From: Candidatus Aminicenantota bacterium
GTDB lineage: Bacteria; Acidobacteriota; Aminicenantia; UBA2199
DNA length: 32,510 bases
Assembly: GCA_022865785.1 (NCBI GenBank)
Contig: JALHTJ010000172.1
Coordinates: 1-32,510, forward strand
Direction: 5' to 3'
The translations under genes were made by a program, and so were the position numbers. The notes beneath the pieces were generated by a model. The model worked only from the letters and a program-made list of their open reading frames with translations. It searched no databases and was not told the origin of the DNA. Positions 18,043 to 26,435 of the stretch are shown here, one piece after another. Positions within the stretch are counted from its first letter, which is position 1. Each line of letters starts with the position of its first letter.

Positions 18043-19028
18043 ATGGGAAAAAAGCGGTCATCCTGCACAGCCAGGTCGGGGAAGATTCGCCCAAGGACGA
18101 ACAGGACGTGCTGGTCCAGGCCGACGAGGTTTGCCAATCCCTGGCCGAACTGGGTTACCAGCCGGAGATCGTGCCTTTTTACCTTGATCTTGAGAAAAAT
18201 ATCCGCACCCTAAAAAAAATGGATCCGCTCTTTGTCTTCAACCTGGTGGAGACGGTGGAAGGCAACGGCCAGCTGATCCACCTGGCGCCGGCGCTGCTCG
18301 ACCACCTCGGCCTGCCCTACACCGGCAATAGCCAGGAAGCAATTTTCGTAACCTCCAACAAAGCCCTGTCCAAGAAACTGCTCTCTGCGGCCGGGGTGGC
18401 TTCCCCGCCCTGGCTGGGAGATGGAAATCCCCGGGATGCCGCTGCGCTGGGAGCGGGGAGGTACCTGCTGAAATCGGTCTGGGAGCATGCCAGCAATTGG
18501 TTTGACGACAGCTCCCTCGTCCAGGTCGGCGGTGCCGCGGAATTGGGCGCGCTGCTGGAGAAGAAGAACCGCAGCGGCCGCGGCCGCTTCTATGCCGAAA
18601 GCTATATCGATGGGCGTGAGTTCAACCTGGCCCTGCTGACCGGTGAATTTTTGCCGGCAGCGGAGATCCAATTTGTAGAATTCCCTGACGACAAATTGCG
18701 CATCGTCGATTTCCGTGCCAAATGGGAAGAGGCTTCGTTTGAATACACCCATACCCCGCGTACCTTTGATTTCCCAGCCGCCGATCAGCCTCTTCTTGCT
18801 GAGTTGCGGACCATAGCCGGACGCTGCTGGGATTTTTTCAACCTGAGCGGTTACGCCCGTGTCGATTTCCGGGTGGATAAAAACAACCGTCCCTGGGTGC
18901 TGGAGATCAATACCAATCCCTGCCTCTCTCCGGACGGAGGTTTCCATGCCGCCGCTGAACGGAACGGTCTGTCGTTCAGCAAAACAGTGGAAAGGATCGT
19001 CAATGATTGCCTGTCCGCTAAGAAATAG
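18039..19028 (+). CDS. ATP-grasp ligase, D-Ala-D-Ala-ligase-like (copy 2, divergent)
   Basis: 329 aa overlapping copy 1 by 4 nt; LFVFNLVETVEGNGQLIHLAPALLDHLGLPYTGN, SNKALSKKLL, YARVDFRVDKNNRPWVLEINTNPCLSPDGGF. Confidence 0.85.
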   Translation: MNGKKAVILHSQVGEDSPKDEQDVLVQADEVCQSLAELGYQPEIVPFYLDLEKNIRTLKKMDPLFVFNLVETVEGNGQLIHLAPALLDHLGLPYTGNSQEAIFVTSNKALSKKLLSAAGVASPPWLGDGNPRDAAALGAGRYLLKSVWEHASNWFDDSSLVQVGGAAELGALLEKKNRSGRGRFYAESYIDGREFNLALLTGEFLPAAEIQFVEFPDDKLRIVDFRAKWEEASFEYTHTPRTFDFPAADQPLLAELRTIAGRCWDFFNLSGYARVDFRVDKNNRPWVLEINTNPCLSPDGGFHAAAERNGLSFSKTVERIVNDCLSAKK

Positions 19029-19056
19029 AATCTTTGCTTGAATGACGGAGGAATCC

Positions 19057-19551
19057 ATGAATAAGTCCGCAGCGTTGGTTTTTCGCGAAAATGTTCTGCC
19101 CGGCGATCCCGTCGCGGTCAGAGGAATCGTAGCGTCAACGGGGTTTTTCTATGACCATGAGATCGATGTGGCGGTGGAACTGGTGGACGAGCGGCTGCAA
19201 AAGGGGCTGAAAAGCGGCTACCTTTTCCTGTTCGCCGCGCAGGGTGATCGTACGGTCGCTTACAGTTGTTTCGGAGAGATCGCCTGCAGCGAAGGCAGTT
19301 ACGACCTTTACTGGATTGCCGTACATGACGATTGTCGCAACCAGGGCATCGGTAAAATTCTGCTTGATAGGACAGAAGCGCTGATCGCCGGACGCAAAGG
19401 CCGCGCCATCTGGGTGGAAACTTCGGGCCAGGAAAAATACCTGCCGACACGGAAATTCTACCTGCGCTTGGGATACGAGGAGGAGGCAGTGCTCAAAGGT
19501 TTTTACAGTGCAAACGATGACAAGATCATCTATGTCAAAAGGTTGGTCTGA
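19057..19551 (+). CDS. GNAT-family N-acetyltransferase
   Basis: LYWIAVHDDCRNQGIGKILLDRTEAL (motif A RxxGxG-like) and RKFYLRLGYEEEAVLKGFY; downstream of the ATP-grasp pair. ATG at 19057 (MNKSAALVF) preferred over 19042. Confidence 0.85.
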   Translation: MNKSAALVFRENVLPGDPVAVRGIVASTGFFYDHEIDVAVELVDERLQKGLKSGYLFLFAAQGDRTVAYSCFGEIACSEGSYDLYWIAVHDDCRNQGIGKILLDRTEALIAGRKGRAIWVETSGQEKYLPTRKFYLRLGYEEEAVLKGFYSANDDKIIYVKRLV

Positions 19552-19553
19552 CC

Positions 19554-20621
19554 ATGGTCGAAACAATAAAAAAAAGATCGCTTAAAAGCGGCCTGCCTCC
19601 AGGCACGCTGATGCACATCGGCACCAAGAAGGCCATGGAGAGCCGCATCCGCATCCTGGATTACGACGAGGGTTCCGTGCGTGAAAAAAAACAGGCGACC
19701 TTCGACGATTGCCTTCCGTTCCGTGACAGCGATTCAGTGACCTGGATCGACATCGAGGGGCTCCAGGACGTCGGGCTGCTGGAACGCCTGGGCAACGGTT
19801 ACGGCCTGCACCCCCTGATTCTTGAGGATATCCTCAACACCGACCAGCGCCCCAAGTTCGATGACATGGATGGCTACATGTACGTGGTCCTAAAAATGCT
19901 GGATTATGACCCGGGCAGTTCGGATATCATTTCTGAACAGGTCAGCATCGTTTTCGGCCGCAATTTCGTGATCTCGATCCAGGAGGGGCGCGAAGGCGAT
20001 CCCTTCGATCCGTTGCGCGAGCGTATCCGCAGCGGCAAGGGGCGCATCCGTAAGTCGGGTCCCGACTACCTGGCCTATTCTCTGCTCGACGCCATCATCG
20101 ACCATTATTTCCTCATCCTGGAAAAAATCGCCGAAAGCATCGAAACGCTCGAGGAAAATCTGATCGGCGATCCCGGGCCGGAAACCCTGCGCCAGATCCA
20201 CCACCTGAAGCGGGAAATGATCTTTTTGCGCAAGTCGGCCTGGCCTTTGCGCGAAGTCATCTACGGCCTGGAAAAGAGCGATTCCGACCTGATCCGCCCA
20301 GGGACAAAGATATTTCTCCGCGACATCTACGACCATGCCGTGCACATCATCGACAGCATTGAAACCTATCGCGAGATGCTGTCCAGCATGCTGGACATCT
20401 ATCTTTCCTCGCTGAGCAACCGCATGAACCAGGTGATGAAGGTCCTGACCGTGATCGCCACCATTTTCATGCCCCTCACCTTTCTGGCCGGCATCTACGG
20501 CATGAACTTCAGGGTTATGCCCGAGCTCGGCTGGCGCTGGGGCTACCCGCTGGTGCTGCTCATCATGCTGGGTGTGGGCGGGCTGATGCTCTATTTTTTC
20601 AAAAAGAAAAACTGGCTGTAG
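19554..20621 (+). CDS. corA: CorA-family magnesium/cobalt transporter
   Basis: 355 aa; two C-terminal TM segments with IFMPLTFLAGIYGMNF (GMN motif). Confidence 0.95.
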   Translation: MVETIKKRSLKSGLPPGTLMHIGTKKAMESRIRILDYDEGSVREKKQATFDDCLPFRDSDSVTWIDIEGLQDVGLLERLGNGYGLHPLILEDILNTDQRPKFDDMDGYMYVVLKMLDYDPGSSDIISEQVSIVFGRNFVISIQEGREGDPFDPLRERIRSGKGRIRKSGPDYLAYSLLDAIIDHYFLILEKIAESIETLEENLIGDPGPETLRQIHHLKREMIFLRKSAWPLREVIYGLEKSDSDLIRPGTKIFLRDIYDHAVHIIDSIETYREMLSSMLDIYLSSLSNRMNQVMKVLTVIATIFMPLTFLAGIYGMNFRVMPELGWRWGYPLVLLIMLGVGGLMLYFFKKKNWL

Positions 20622-20683
20622 TAACAATAAATCGACCATGGACATCGACTACGTGATGCTTGAGCAAACTCAGAGATCATTCG

Positions 20684-20776
20684 TAATTCGTAATGTGATA
20701 ACGAAGAATTTTATTGTGATTTCAAATTTTTGCTTTTTCTCATCAGGCATCATATATCACGCATAACGATAGTTCG
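20684..20776. repeat. Degenerate heptad-periodic inverted repeat (element B) downstream of corA
   Basis: Left arm CATTCGTAATTCGTAATGTGATAACGAAGAA; right arm reverse complement ATCGTTATGCGTGATATATGATGCCTGATGAGAAAAAG; 7-nt phasing and terminal purine tract kept, base identity poor. Confidence 0.45.
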
Positions 20777-20798
20777 CCTGCCGCCAACTCGTTCCGTA

Positions 20799-20827
20799 TT
20801 GACCGATACATTTTTTTGTGGTATGAA
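20799..20827 (+). promoter_or_regulatory. Candidate promoter for the trpB-like gene
   Basis: TTGACC (20799-20804), 17-nt spacer, TATGAA (20822-20827). Confidence 0.4.
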
Positions 20828-20979
20828 TATTCCCAATGTTACGTGATTCAGGTTTCTTGTCGTCGCCCGCCTTTGCCTGGCACTACGGTTGCTGGTGGGC
20901 GGCCCCGTCCGCCTGAAAATCTATCCATCCATCCTTTTTTTTATTTCCTGAAAATTAAAAAAATCCAAAGGAGAAAAAC

Positions 20980-22290
20980 ATGGAAAGATTTTCAACAAGA
21001 AAAAAAGAACATTTGCCGACCCATTTCTATAACATCAAGGCCGACCTGGCCGTTCAACCCAAGCCGCCCCTGGATCCACGCAGCGGTCAAGCCCTCGATC
21101 CCTCCGCGCTGCAGGCGATTTTCCCGCGCGCTTTCATTGATCAGGAGATCAGCCGCGAGCGTTATCTGCCGATTCCGACGGCGGTGCTGGAGGCCTACGC
21201 CCAGTTTCGCCCCACACCGCTAATTTATGCCGCTGAACTGAAAAAAAAGTTGCAGACACCGGCTCATATTTTTTACAAGTTCGAGGGTGTCAGCCCCACC
21301 GGCAGCCACAAGAGTAACACGGCACTGATGCAGGCCTATCTTGCCGCCGAAGAAGGGGTGAACACGCTGGTTACCGAAACCGGGGCCGGCCAGTGGGGCT
21401 CAGCCCTGGCTTACGCCGGCTCGCGCTTCGGCATCTCCACGCGGGTGTTCATGGTGCGGGCCAGTTACCGCCAAAAGCCCGGGCGGCGCACGCTCATGAG
21501 CCTGTTCGGGGCGCAGGTCGAAGAAAGTCCCGGACCCAACACCGAATCCGGCCGCGGTTATTTTTTAAAAAACGCCGATCATCCGGGCAGCCTGGGCATC
21601 GCCATTTCCGAAGCCGTGGAAACCGTCCTGAACAACCCGGCCAGCAAGTATGCCCTGGGCTCTGTATTAGACAGTGTGCTGCTGCATCAGACCGTGATCG
21701 GGCTGGAAGCGGAAAAGCAATTAAGTGAAATCGGCATGGAGCCGGACACGGTCATCGGCTGTGTGGGCGGCGGCTCCAATTTTGCGGGCATCAGTTTTCC
21801 TTTTATCAGAAAGAACCTGGTTGAGGGAAAAAAAATCGACTTCATCGCCGTGGAGCCCGAGGTTTGCCCTACACTGACCGGCGGGGAATTGCGCTATGAT
21901 CACGGCGACAGTGCCGGACTGACGCCGCTGCTGTACATGTATACTCTGGGGCGGGATTTCATTCCGCCGCCCATCCACGCCGGCGGCCTGCGCTACCACG
22001 GCATGGCGCCCCTGGTCAGCCACCTGGCCGCAACGGGGCAGGTGCGGGCTTGCTCCTACTCCCAGTCCGCCGTGTTCGCCGCCGCCAAAACTTTTTATGT
22101 CAGCGAAGGGGTGCTGCCGGCACCCGAATCGGCACATGCCATAGCCGCTGTTATCGAGGCAGCCAATCAGGCCGCGCGCACAGGAGAGGAAAAAATCATA
22201 CTGTTCAATCTTTCCGGGCACGGTTTTTTTGATATCGGCGCCTACGAGTCGAACGGCGGCGCCTCCAGTTCAACTGCAGTGCCGGCCTGA
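20980..22290 (+). CDS. trpB: TrpB2-type tryptophan synthase beta chain
   Basis: 436 aa; RPTPLIYAAELKKKL, GVSPTGSHKSNTALMQAYLA (PLP Lys), TETGAGQWGSALAYAG, CVGGGSNFAGISFPF; longer TrpB2-like N-terminus. Confidence 0.92.
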   Translation: MERFSTRKKEHLPTHFYNIKADLAVQPKPPLDPRSGQALDPSALQAIFPRAFIDQEISRERYLPIPTAVLEAYAQFRPTPLIYAAELKKKLQTPAHIFYKFEGVSPTGSHKSNTALMQAYLAAEEGVNTLVTETGAGQWGSALAYAGSRFGISTRVFMVRASYRQKPGRRTLMSLFGAQVEESPGPNTESGRGYFLKNADHPGSLGIAISEAVETVLNNPASKYALGSVLDSVLLHQTVIGLEAEKQLSEIGMEPDTVIGCVGGGSNFAGISFPFIRKNLVEGKKIDFIAVEPEVCPTLTGGELRYDHGDSAGLTPLLYMYTLGRDFIPPPIHAGGLRYHGMAPLVSHLAATGQVRACSYSQSAVFAAAKTFYVSEGVLPAPESAHAIAAVIEAANQAARTGEEKIILFNLSGHGFFDIGAYESNGGASSSTAVPA

Positions 22291-22347
22291 GATAGCGGCT
22301 GGGAATTATCCCCGGATGTGTTAAAATGAAAACTGAGGTATGCGGCC

Positions 22348-23973
22348 ATGTTCGACGTTTTTCTGGTTTTGCCTTATCCCTGCGCCGATCACCCTTCCTT
22401 CCCCGAGGGGATCCTGAAAAGGGCCCTGGAGGCGGCCGGGTTCAGTGTCGGCGTGATCGAAACGCCATTCTGGCAGGATAGGGAGTCATTTGCAGCGCTG
22501 GGCCGGCCGCGGCTTTTTTTCGCCGTGGTTTCGGGTCCGCTCGATTCGGTGGTGCTGAACTATACTGCCAACCGCCGCCGGCGCCGGGAAGACCTTTATC
22601 AGTTCGAAGGCGCAGCCTTTTTCAGCGGCCGCCCTCCCGACATCAAGTTCAAAATCCGCCCTGATCGCACCCTTACTGTATTCTCCAACCGGCTGCGCGA
22701 AGTATTCCGCGAAGTGCCGGTGGTCATTGGCGGCGTCGAAGCCGGCCTGCGCTGCTTCGCCCATTACGATTTCCAGGAAGACAAGATCAGGCGCTCCATC
22801 CTGCTCGATTCCCGCGCCGATATCCTGGTCAGCGGCAACGGTGAAAAGCAGATCGTGACCATCGCCCGCCTGCTGCATCAGGGCGTGCCGGCGGCGCAGA
22901 TTGACATTCCCGGTACGGCCAGGATCTGCTCAGGGCTGCCTTTGGCAAAAAACTGCCTGGAGCTGCCCGCCTGCGAAGAAGTGCAGGCCGATCCCGCACA
23001 ACTGCTGAGGAGCCAGTTGCAGATCGGCCAGGCCGGCGGCCAGCGCACCCTGGCCCAGAAACACGCCAACCGCTGGGTGGTGCAAAACCCGGCCGAGATT
23101 TACGATAGTGCCGACCTGGACCATATTTATGGACTCGGCTATAACCGCCGCCACCTGAATAGCCCGGCCTATTCCCCGGCCTTGCGCATGAACCTTTTTT
23201 CGATCACCGCGCACCGGGGCTGCGCCGGTGGCTGCGCCTTCTGTTCGATTACGCAAAGCGAAGGAAGGCGGGTGGTTTCGCGTTCCGCGGATTCGATTTT
23301 CAAGGAGATACGCTCCCTGGCCGCCCATCCCGAATGGCGCGGCGTGGTCTCCGACATTGGCGGGGCCACTGCCGAAATGTATGGCAGCGATTGTTTGGTC
23401 GCATCCTGTCAGCGTGATGCCTGCTTTCAGCCCCGACAATGCCGCCATTTCAATCCCGGCGAGCCCTATCGGGAAATGCTGCGCCAAGCACGGGCCCTGC
23501 CTGGAGTCAAAAAAATCATGCTGGGCTCCGGGCTGCGCCACGACTTGTTGCTGCAAAATCCCGAGCTGCTGGAAGAGATCCTGCGCGAGCACTGCGGCCG
23601 TTTCCTGCGTGTTGCCCCTGAGCACACCGAGGACGAAGTTCTGGATCTGATGGGCAAGCCGCGTTTCGCTGTTTTTGAGGAATTCGTCGCCCTTTTCAGG
23701 CGTATGAACCGTGGTTTGAAACGCCCGGTCGAGCTGGCGTCTTACCTGATCGTCGGACATCCCGGTGAGAGTAGGGTTATGGTTCAAGCCATGAAGGAGA
23801 AAATGCGCGCCCTGGGACTAAAAACCTGCGATGCGCAGATCTTCACTCCCACACCCGGCACCCTGTCCACGGCCATGTATCACTCGGGCCTGTCGCCGGC
23901 GGGAAAAGCGATTGCGGTAGAGAAGGACATCCGTGCCCTGCAGCAGTGCAAAGACCTCTTGACCGGGAATTGA
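22348..23973 (+). CDS. YgiQ-family radical SAM protein
   Basis: 541 aa; ITAHRGCAGGCAFCSITQSEGRRVVSRS, VSDIGGATAEMYG, RVAPEHTEDEVLDLMGKP, CDAQIFTPTPGTLSTAMYHSG. Confidence 0.93.
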   Translation: MFDVFLVLPYPCADHPSFPEGILKRALEAAGFSVGVIETPFWQDRESFAALGRPRLFFAVVSGPLDSVVLNYTANRRRRREDLYQFEGAAFFSGRPPDIKFKIRPDRTLTVFSNRLREVFREVPVVIGGVEAGLRCFAHYDFQEDKIRRSILLDSRADILVSGNGEKQIVTIARLLHQGVPAAQIDIPGTARICSGLPLAKNCLELPACEEVQADPAQLLRSQLQIGQAGGQRTLAQKHANRWVVQNPAEIYDSADLDHIYGLGYNRRHLNSPAYSPALRMNLFSITAHRGCAGGCAFCSITQSEGRRVVSRSADSIFKEIRSLAAHPEWRGVVSDIGGATAEMYGSDCLVASCQRDACFQPRQCRHFNPGEPYREMLRQARALPGVKKIMLGSGLRHDLLLQNPELLEEILREHCGRFLRVAPEHTEDEVLDLMGKPRFAVFEEFVALFRRMNRGLKRPVELASYLIVGHPGESRVMVQAMKEKMRALGLKTCDAQIFTPTPGTLSTAMYHSGLSPAGKAIAVEKDIRALQQCKDLLTGN

Positions 23974-24069
23974 CAGTCTAAAAAAGTCCCGAAAATTATT
24001 TTATCCGGTTTACTTTTGCAAAAAAAATGCACAGCAATCGCTCCTTATGCTTTGACAAGGAGACCCTTG

Positions 24070-24237
24070 ATGCGCAGTGACAACTACGCTCATGCCGCCG
24101 ATCTGACCTTGGCCGATCGCGCCCTGGAAAAAACCGGCATCGACGTCGGCCGCTGCAACGTCGGCAAATATTTCGTCTGCAAGGATGGCCCGGTTTTCAC
24201 CTTAGCCCAGCTGCAGGATATACCTCCGGAATATTAG
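24070..24237 (+). CDS. 55-aa small protein resembling the C-terminal Fe-S tail of PyrK/AsrB-type electron-transfer subunits
   Basis: AAGGAG SD just upstream of ATG 24070; MRSDNYAHAADLTLADRALEKTGIDVGRCNVGKYFVCKDGPVFTLAQLQDIPPEY; the 'GRCNVGKYFVCKDGPVF' segment resembles the CxxGxYxCxDGPVF tail of that family. Confidence 0.6.
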   Translation: MRSDNYAHAADLTLADRALEKTGIDVGRCNVGKYFVCKDGPVFTLAQLQDIPPEY

Positions 24238-24239
24238 TT

Positions 24240-24359
24240 CGTGACGCGTAACGCGTAACGTGGAAGAAAAATTCGATTATGAAGAAAAAAGACAAATTAT
24301 TGTGCTTGGAATTCGGATTTTTCTTTTTCCTTGTCACGCGTCACGCGTTACGCGTCACG
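24240..24359. repeat. Inverted repeat with heptad-periodic arms (element C) between convergent genes
   Basis: Perfect 17-nt outer arms CGTGACGCGTAACGCGT (24240-24256) and ACGCGTTACGCGTCACG (24343-24359); arms extend inward to GGAAGAAAAATTCG / GGAATTCGGATTTTTCTTTTTCC; words GTGACGC/GTAACGC repeat every 7 nt. Confidence 0.9.
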
Positions 24360-24364
24360 TTGAT

Positions 24365-26347
24365 CTAAAGGTCCAAGCGGATAGGCATAGTAACTGAGGT
24401 TATTTCGTCCCAATGCAGCTGGCGCTGGATGGCGAAGGCCGTCTCGTTGTGTAGCATCTTGTGGTAGAACTTCTCGTGGCGGAAGGTCAGCTTGCCGGTA
24501 AACACCGTGGAACGGTGGAACTCGTTTTTGGTGTCTTTGCACAACCGGGTGGCGGTTTCGACCACGTCGGTGCCCACGGCGCAGCGCCAATCTGCGGCGA
24601 AACCCAGTCGACGTGCCAGTTCCACGTATTTTTGCAAGGAAGCTTTCGATGCTTCCTCGAGGTTTTTCAACTCCTTGGCCCCTTTGAAGGAGCCGGAATC
24701 GACCACGGCTACCGAGGCGAAGATGAAATTTTTATAGAGGTTGGGAAAATTACGGATCACCGACAGCACGGTATGCACGCCGAAGCCGTTATAATCGCTG
24801 ACCAGTTGGATGGCGGTCATCTCCTGGGGGTTGGGCTTTTCCATGTTCGCCTTGCGGCTGGTGGGGATGTCCATCAGCAGGTCGTCCAGCTGGCGCACCG
24901 CTTTTTTAACCTTGTGGTAGTGGCTGCGAATCAGATAACACAGGGAGATGAAAGATCCGGTGATCAGCAGCGTTATCCAGCCGCCCTCGAGAAATTTTTC
25001 GCGGATGGTGACGACCAGGATGGTGAAGCAGAGGGTGAGGCCGACGAGGTGGACCGGCAGATATTTTTTCCACAATTTTTCCTTGGCACGGTTCTTGATA
25101 TAGTAAAGGGACATGCCGAGTTGCGAGATGGAAAAGGTCAGGAACACGTTAATTGCGTACATGGTTACCAGATTACGGATCGAACCGTGGGTGTAGAACA
25201 GCAGCAGGATCGAGGCGCCGCCCATGAGCAGGATGCCGTTGTGCATGGTCAGCCGTTCTGACAGCGAGGCGAAACGGTGCGGCAGCCAGGAGTCGATGGC
25301 CATGTTGGACATGATGCGCGGGCCGTCGATGAATCCGGCCTGGGCGGCCACGAACAGCAGGGCGCCCTCGGAAAGGATGGTGACCAGGGCCAGGGCGTAG
25401 CCGAACGACCAGTCGCCATACAGGGCGTTGGCCAGGATGGAGTTGAGGGTTTTGCCGGGCCCGGGAGTGACCTTGAGCAGCAGGTAGCAGAAAAAGAGGC
25501 CGCTGGCGGTGAAAGCCAGTGATACAGACATGTAGAGCATGGTTTTTTTGCCGTTCTGTACCTTGGGCTCACGCATGATCTGCATGCCATTGGAAACGGC
25601 TTCGATGCCGGTGTAGGTGCCGCCGCCGAGTGAATAGGCGCGCAGGAACAGGGCCAGCATGCCCAGGCCGCCCAAGCTTGACAAACCGGCATTGAAATCG
25701 GTCTTGATGCCGTGCACCACCGGCCCGATCTGGGGCAGGTGCGATAGGATGCCGTAGCCGATCATGAAGATGTGGGTAACGACGAAGACAACGAAGATCG
25801 GGGCCAGTATGGTCACCGATTCCTTGACGCCGCGGATATTGAGCACGATCAGGACCAGGATCAGGAAAAGTTCAAAGAATATCTTGTAACCGTGGGTTTC
25901 AACGGGCAGGAAGCTGAAAAGGGCGTCGCCGCAGGCGGCTATGGAGACGGTGATGGTTAGCATATAGTCGACCAGCAGGGAACTGCCCGAAAGCACGCCG
26001 GCTTTGGGGCCCAGGGTTTGGGTGGCAACGATATAGCCGCCACCCCCATGGGGGAAGTGTTCGATGATGCGTGAGTAGGAATAGGATATGATGAAGACGG
26101 TCAGCGAGGTGGCCAGGGCCAGGAAAATGGCCAGGTAGGTGTGCTGGCCCAGGGCCCGAAAGGCTTCCTCGGGGCCGTAGGAAGATGATGAGAGACCGTC
26201 AGCGCCCAGGCCGACCCAGGCCAGCAGGGGGACCAGCGAAAGCTTGTGGAAAATGGATGGGTCCTTGATGTTGCGCGGCGCCCCGACCACTGTCTGGCGC
26301 ACTTTCTCCAATAGCGTTGGTTGTTCGTCTGAACCGTTGGCGGCCAT
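24365..26347 (-). CDS. APC-superfamily transporter, KimA-like (putative potassium importer) with cytosolic C-terminal domain
   Basis: 660 aa; GLGADGLSSSSYGPEEAF, HFPHGGGGYIVATQTLGPKAGVLSGSSLLVDYMLTITVSIAACGDAL, GGGTYTGIEAVSNGM; about 180-residue soluble C-terminus. Confidence 0.8.
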   Translation of the reverse strand: MAANGSDEQPTLLEKVRQTVVGAPRNIKDPSIFHKLSLVPLLAWVGLGADGLSSSSYGPEEAFRALGQHTYLAIFLALATSLTVFIISYSYSRIIEHFPHGGGGYIVATQTLGPKAGVLSGSSLLVDYMLTITVSIAACGDALFSFLPVETHGYKIFFELFLILVLIVLNIRGVKESVTILAPIFVVFVVTHIFMIGYGILSHLPQIGPVVHGIKTDFNAGLSSLGGLGMLALFLRAYSLGGGTYTGIEAVSNGMQIMREPKVQNGKKTMLYMSVSLAFTASGLFFCYLLLKVTPGPGKTLNSILANALYGDWSFGYALALVTILSEGALLFVAAQAGFIDGPRIMSNMAIDSWLPHRFASLSERLTMHNGILLMGGASILLLFYTHGSIRNLVTMYAINVFLTFSISQLGMSLYYIKNRAKEKLWKKYLPVHLVGLTLCFTILVVTIREKFLEGGWITLLITGSFISLCYLIRSHYHKVKKAVRQLDDLLMDIPTSRKANMEKPNPQEMTAIQLVSDYNGFGVHTVLSVIRNFPNLYKNFIFASVAVVDSGSFKGAKELKNLEEASKASLQKYVELARRLGFAADWRCAVGTDVVETATRLCKDTKNEFHRSTVFTGKLTFRHEKFYHKMLHNETAFAIQRQLHWDEITSVTMPIRLDL

Positions 26348-26406
26348 GATTTTTCCTTATTGGGATGATGGATCCGGCATGGAATTCAGCATGCCTGAAA
26401 AACCAA

Positions 26407-26435
26407 ATTTTACTCTTTTCGCCGCCGGCTGTCAA
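26407..26435 (-). promoter_or_regulatory. Candidate sigma70-type promoter for the KimA-like gene
   Basis: On the minus strand: TTGACA (26435-26430), 17-nt spacer, TAAAAT (26412-26407). Confidence 0.65.

Noticed and set aside
20816-21223. 135-aa plus-strand ORF overlapping the trpB2 start (possible leader peptide)
   Set aside because: Arg/Pro-rich translation running into trpB2 out of frame, no family resemblance and no SD; Trp codons are not clustered as in an attenuator peptide.
26348-26406. c-di-AMP (ydaO) riboswitch upstream of the KimA-like gene
   Set aside because: Predicted leader is only about 50 nt and lacks the conserved core I would expect.
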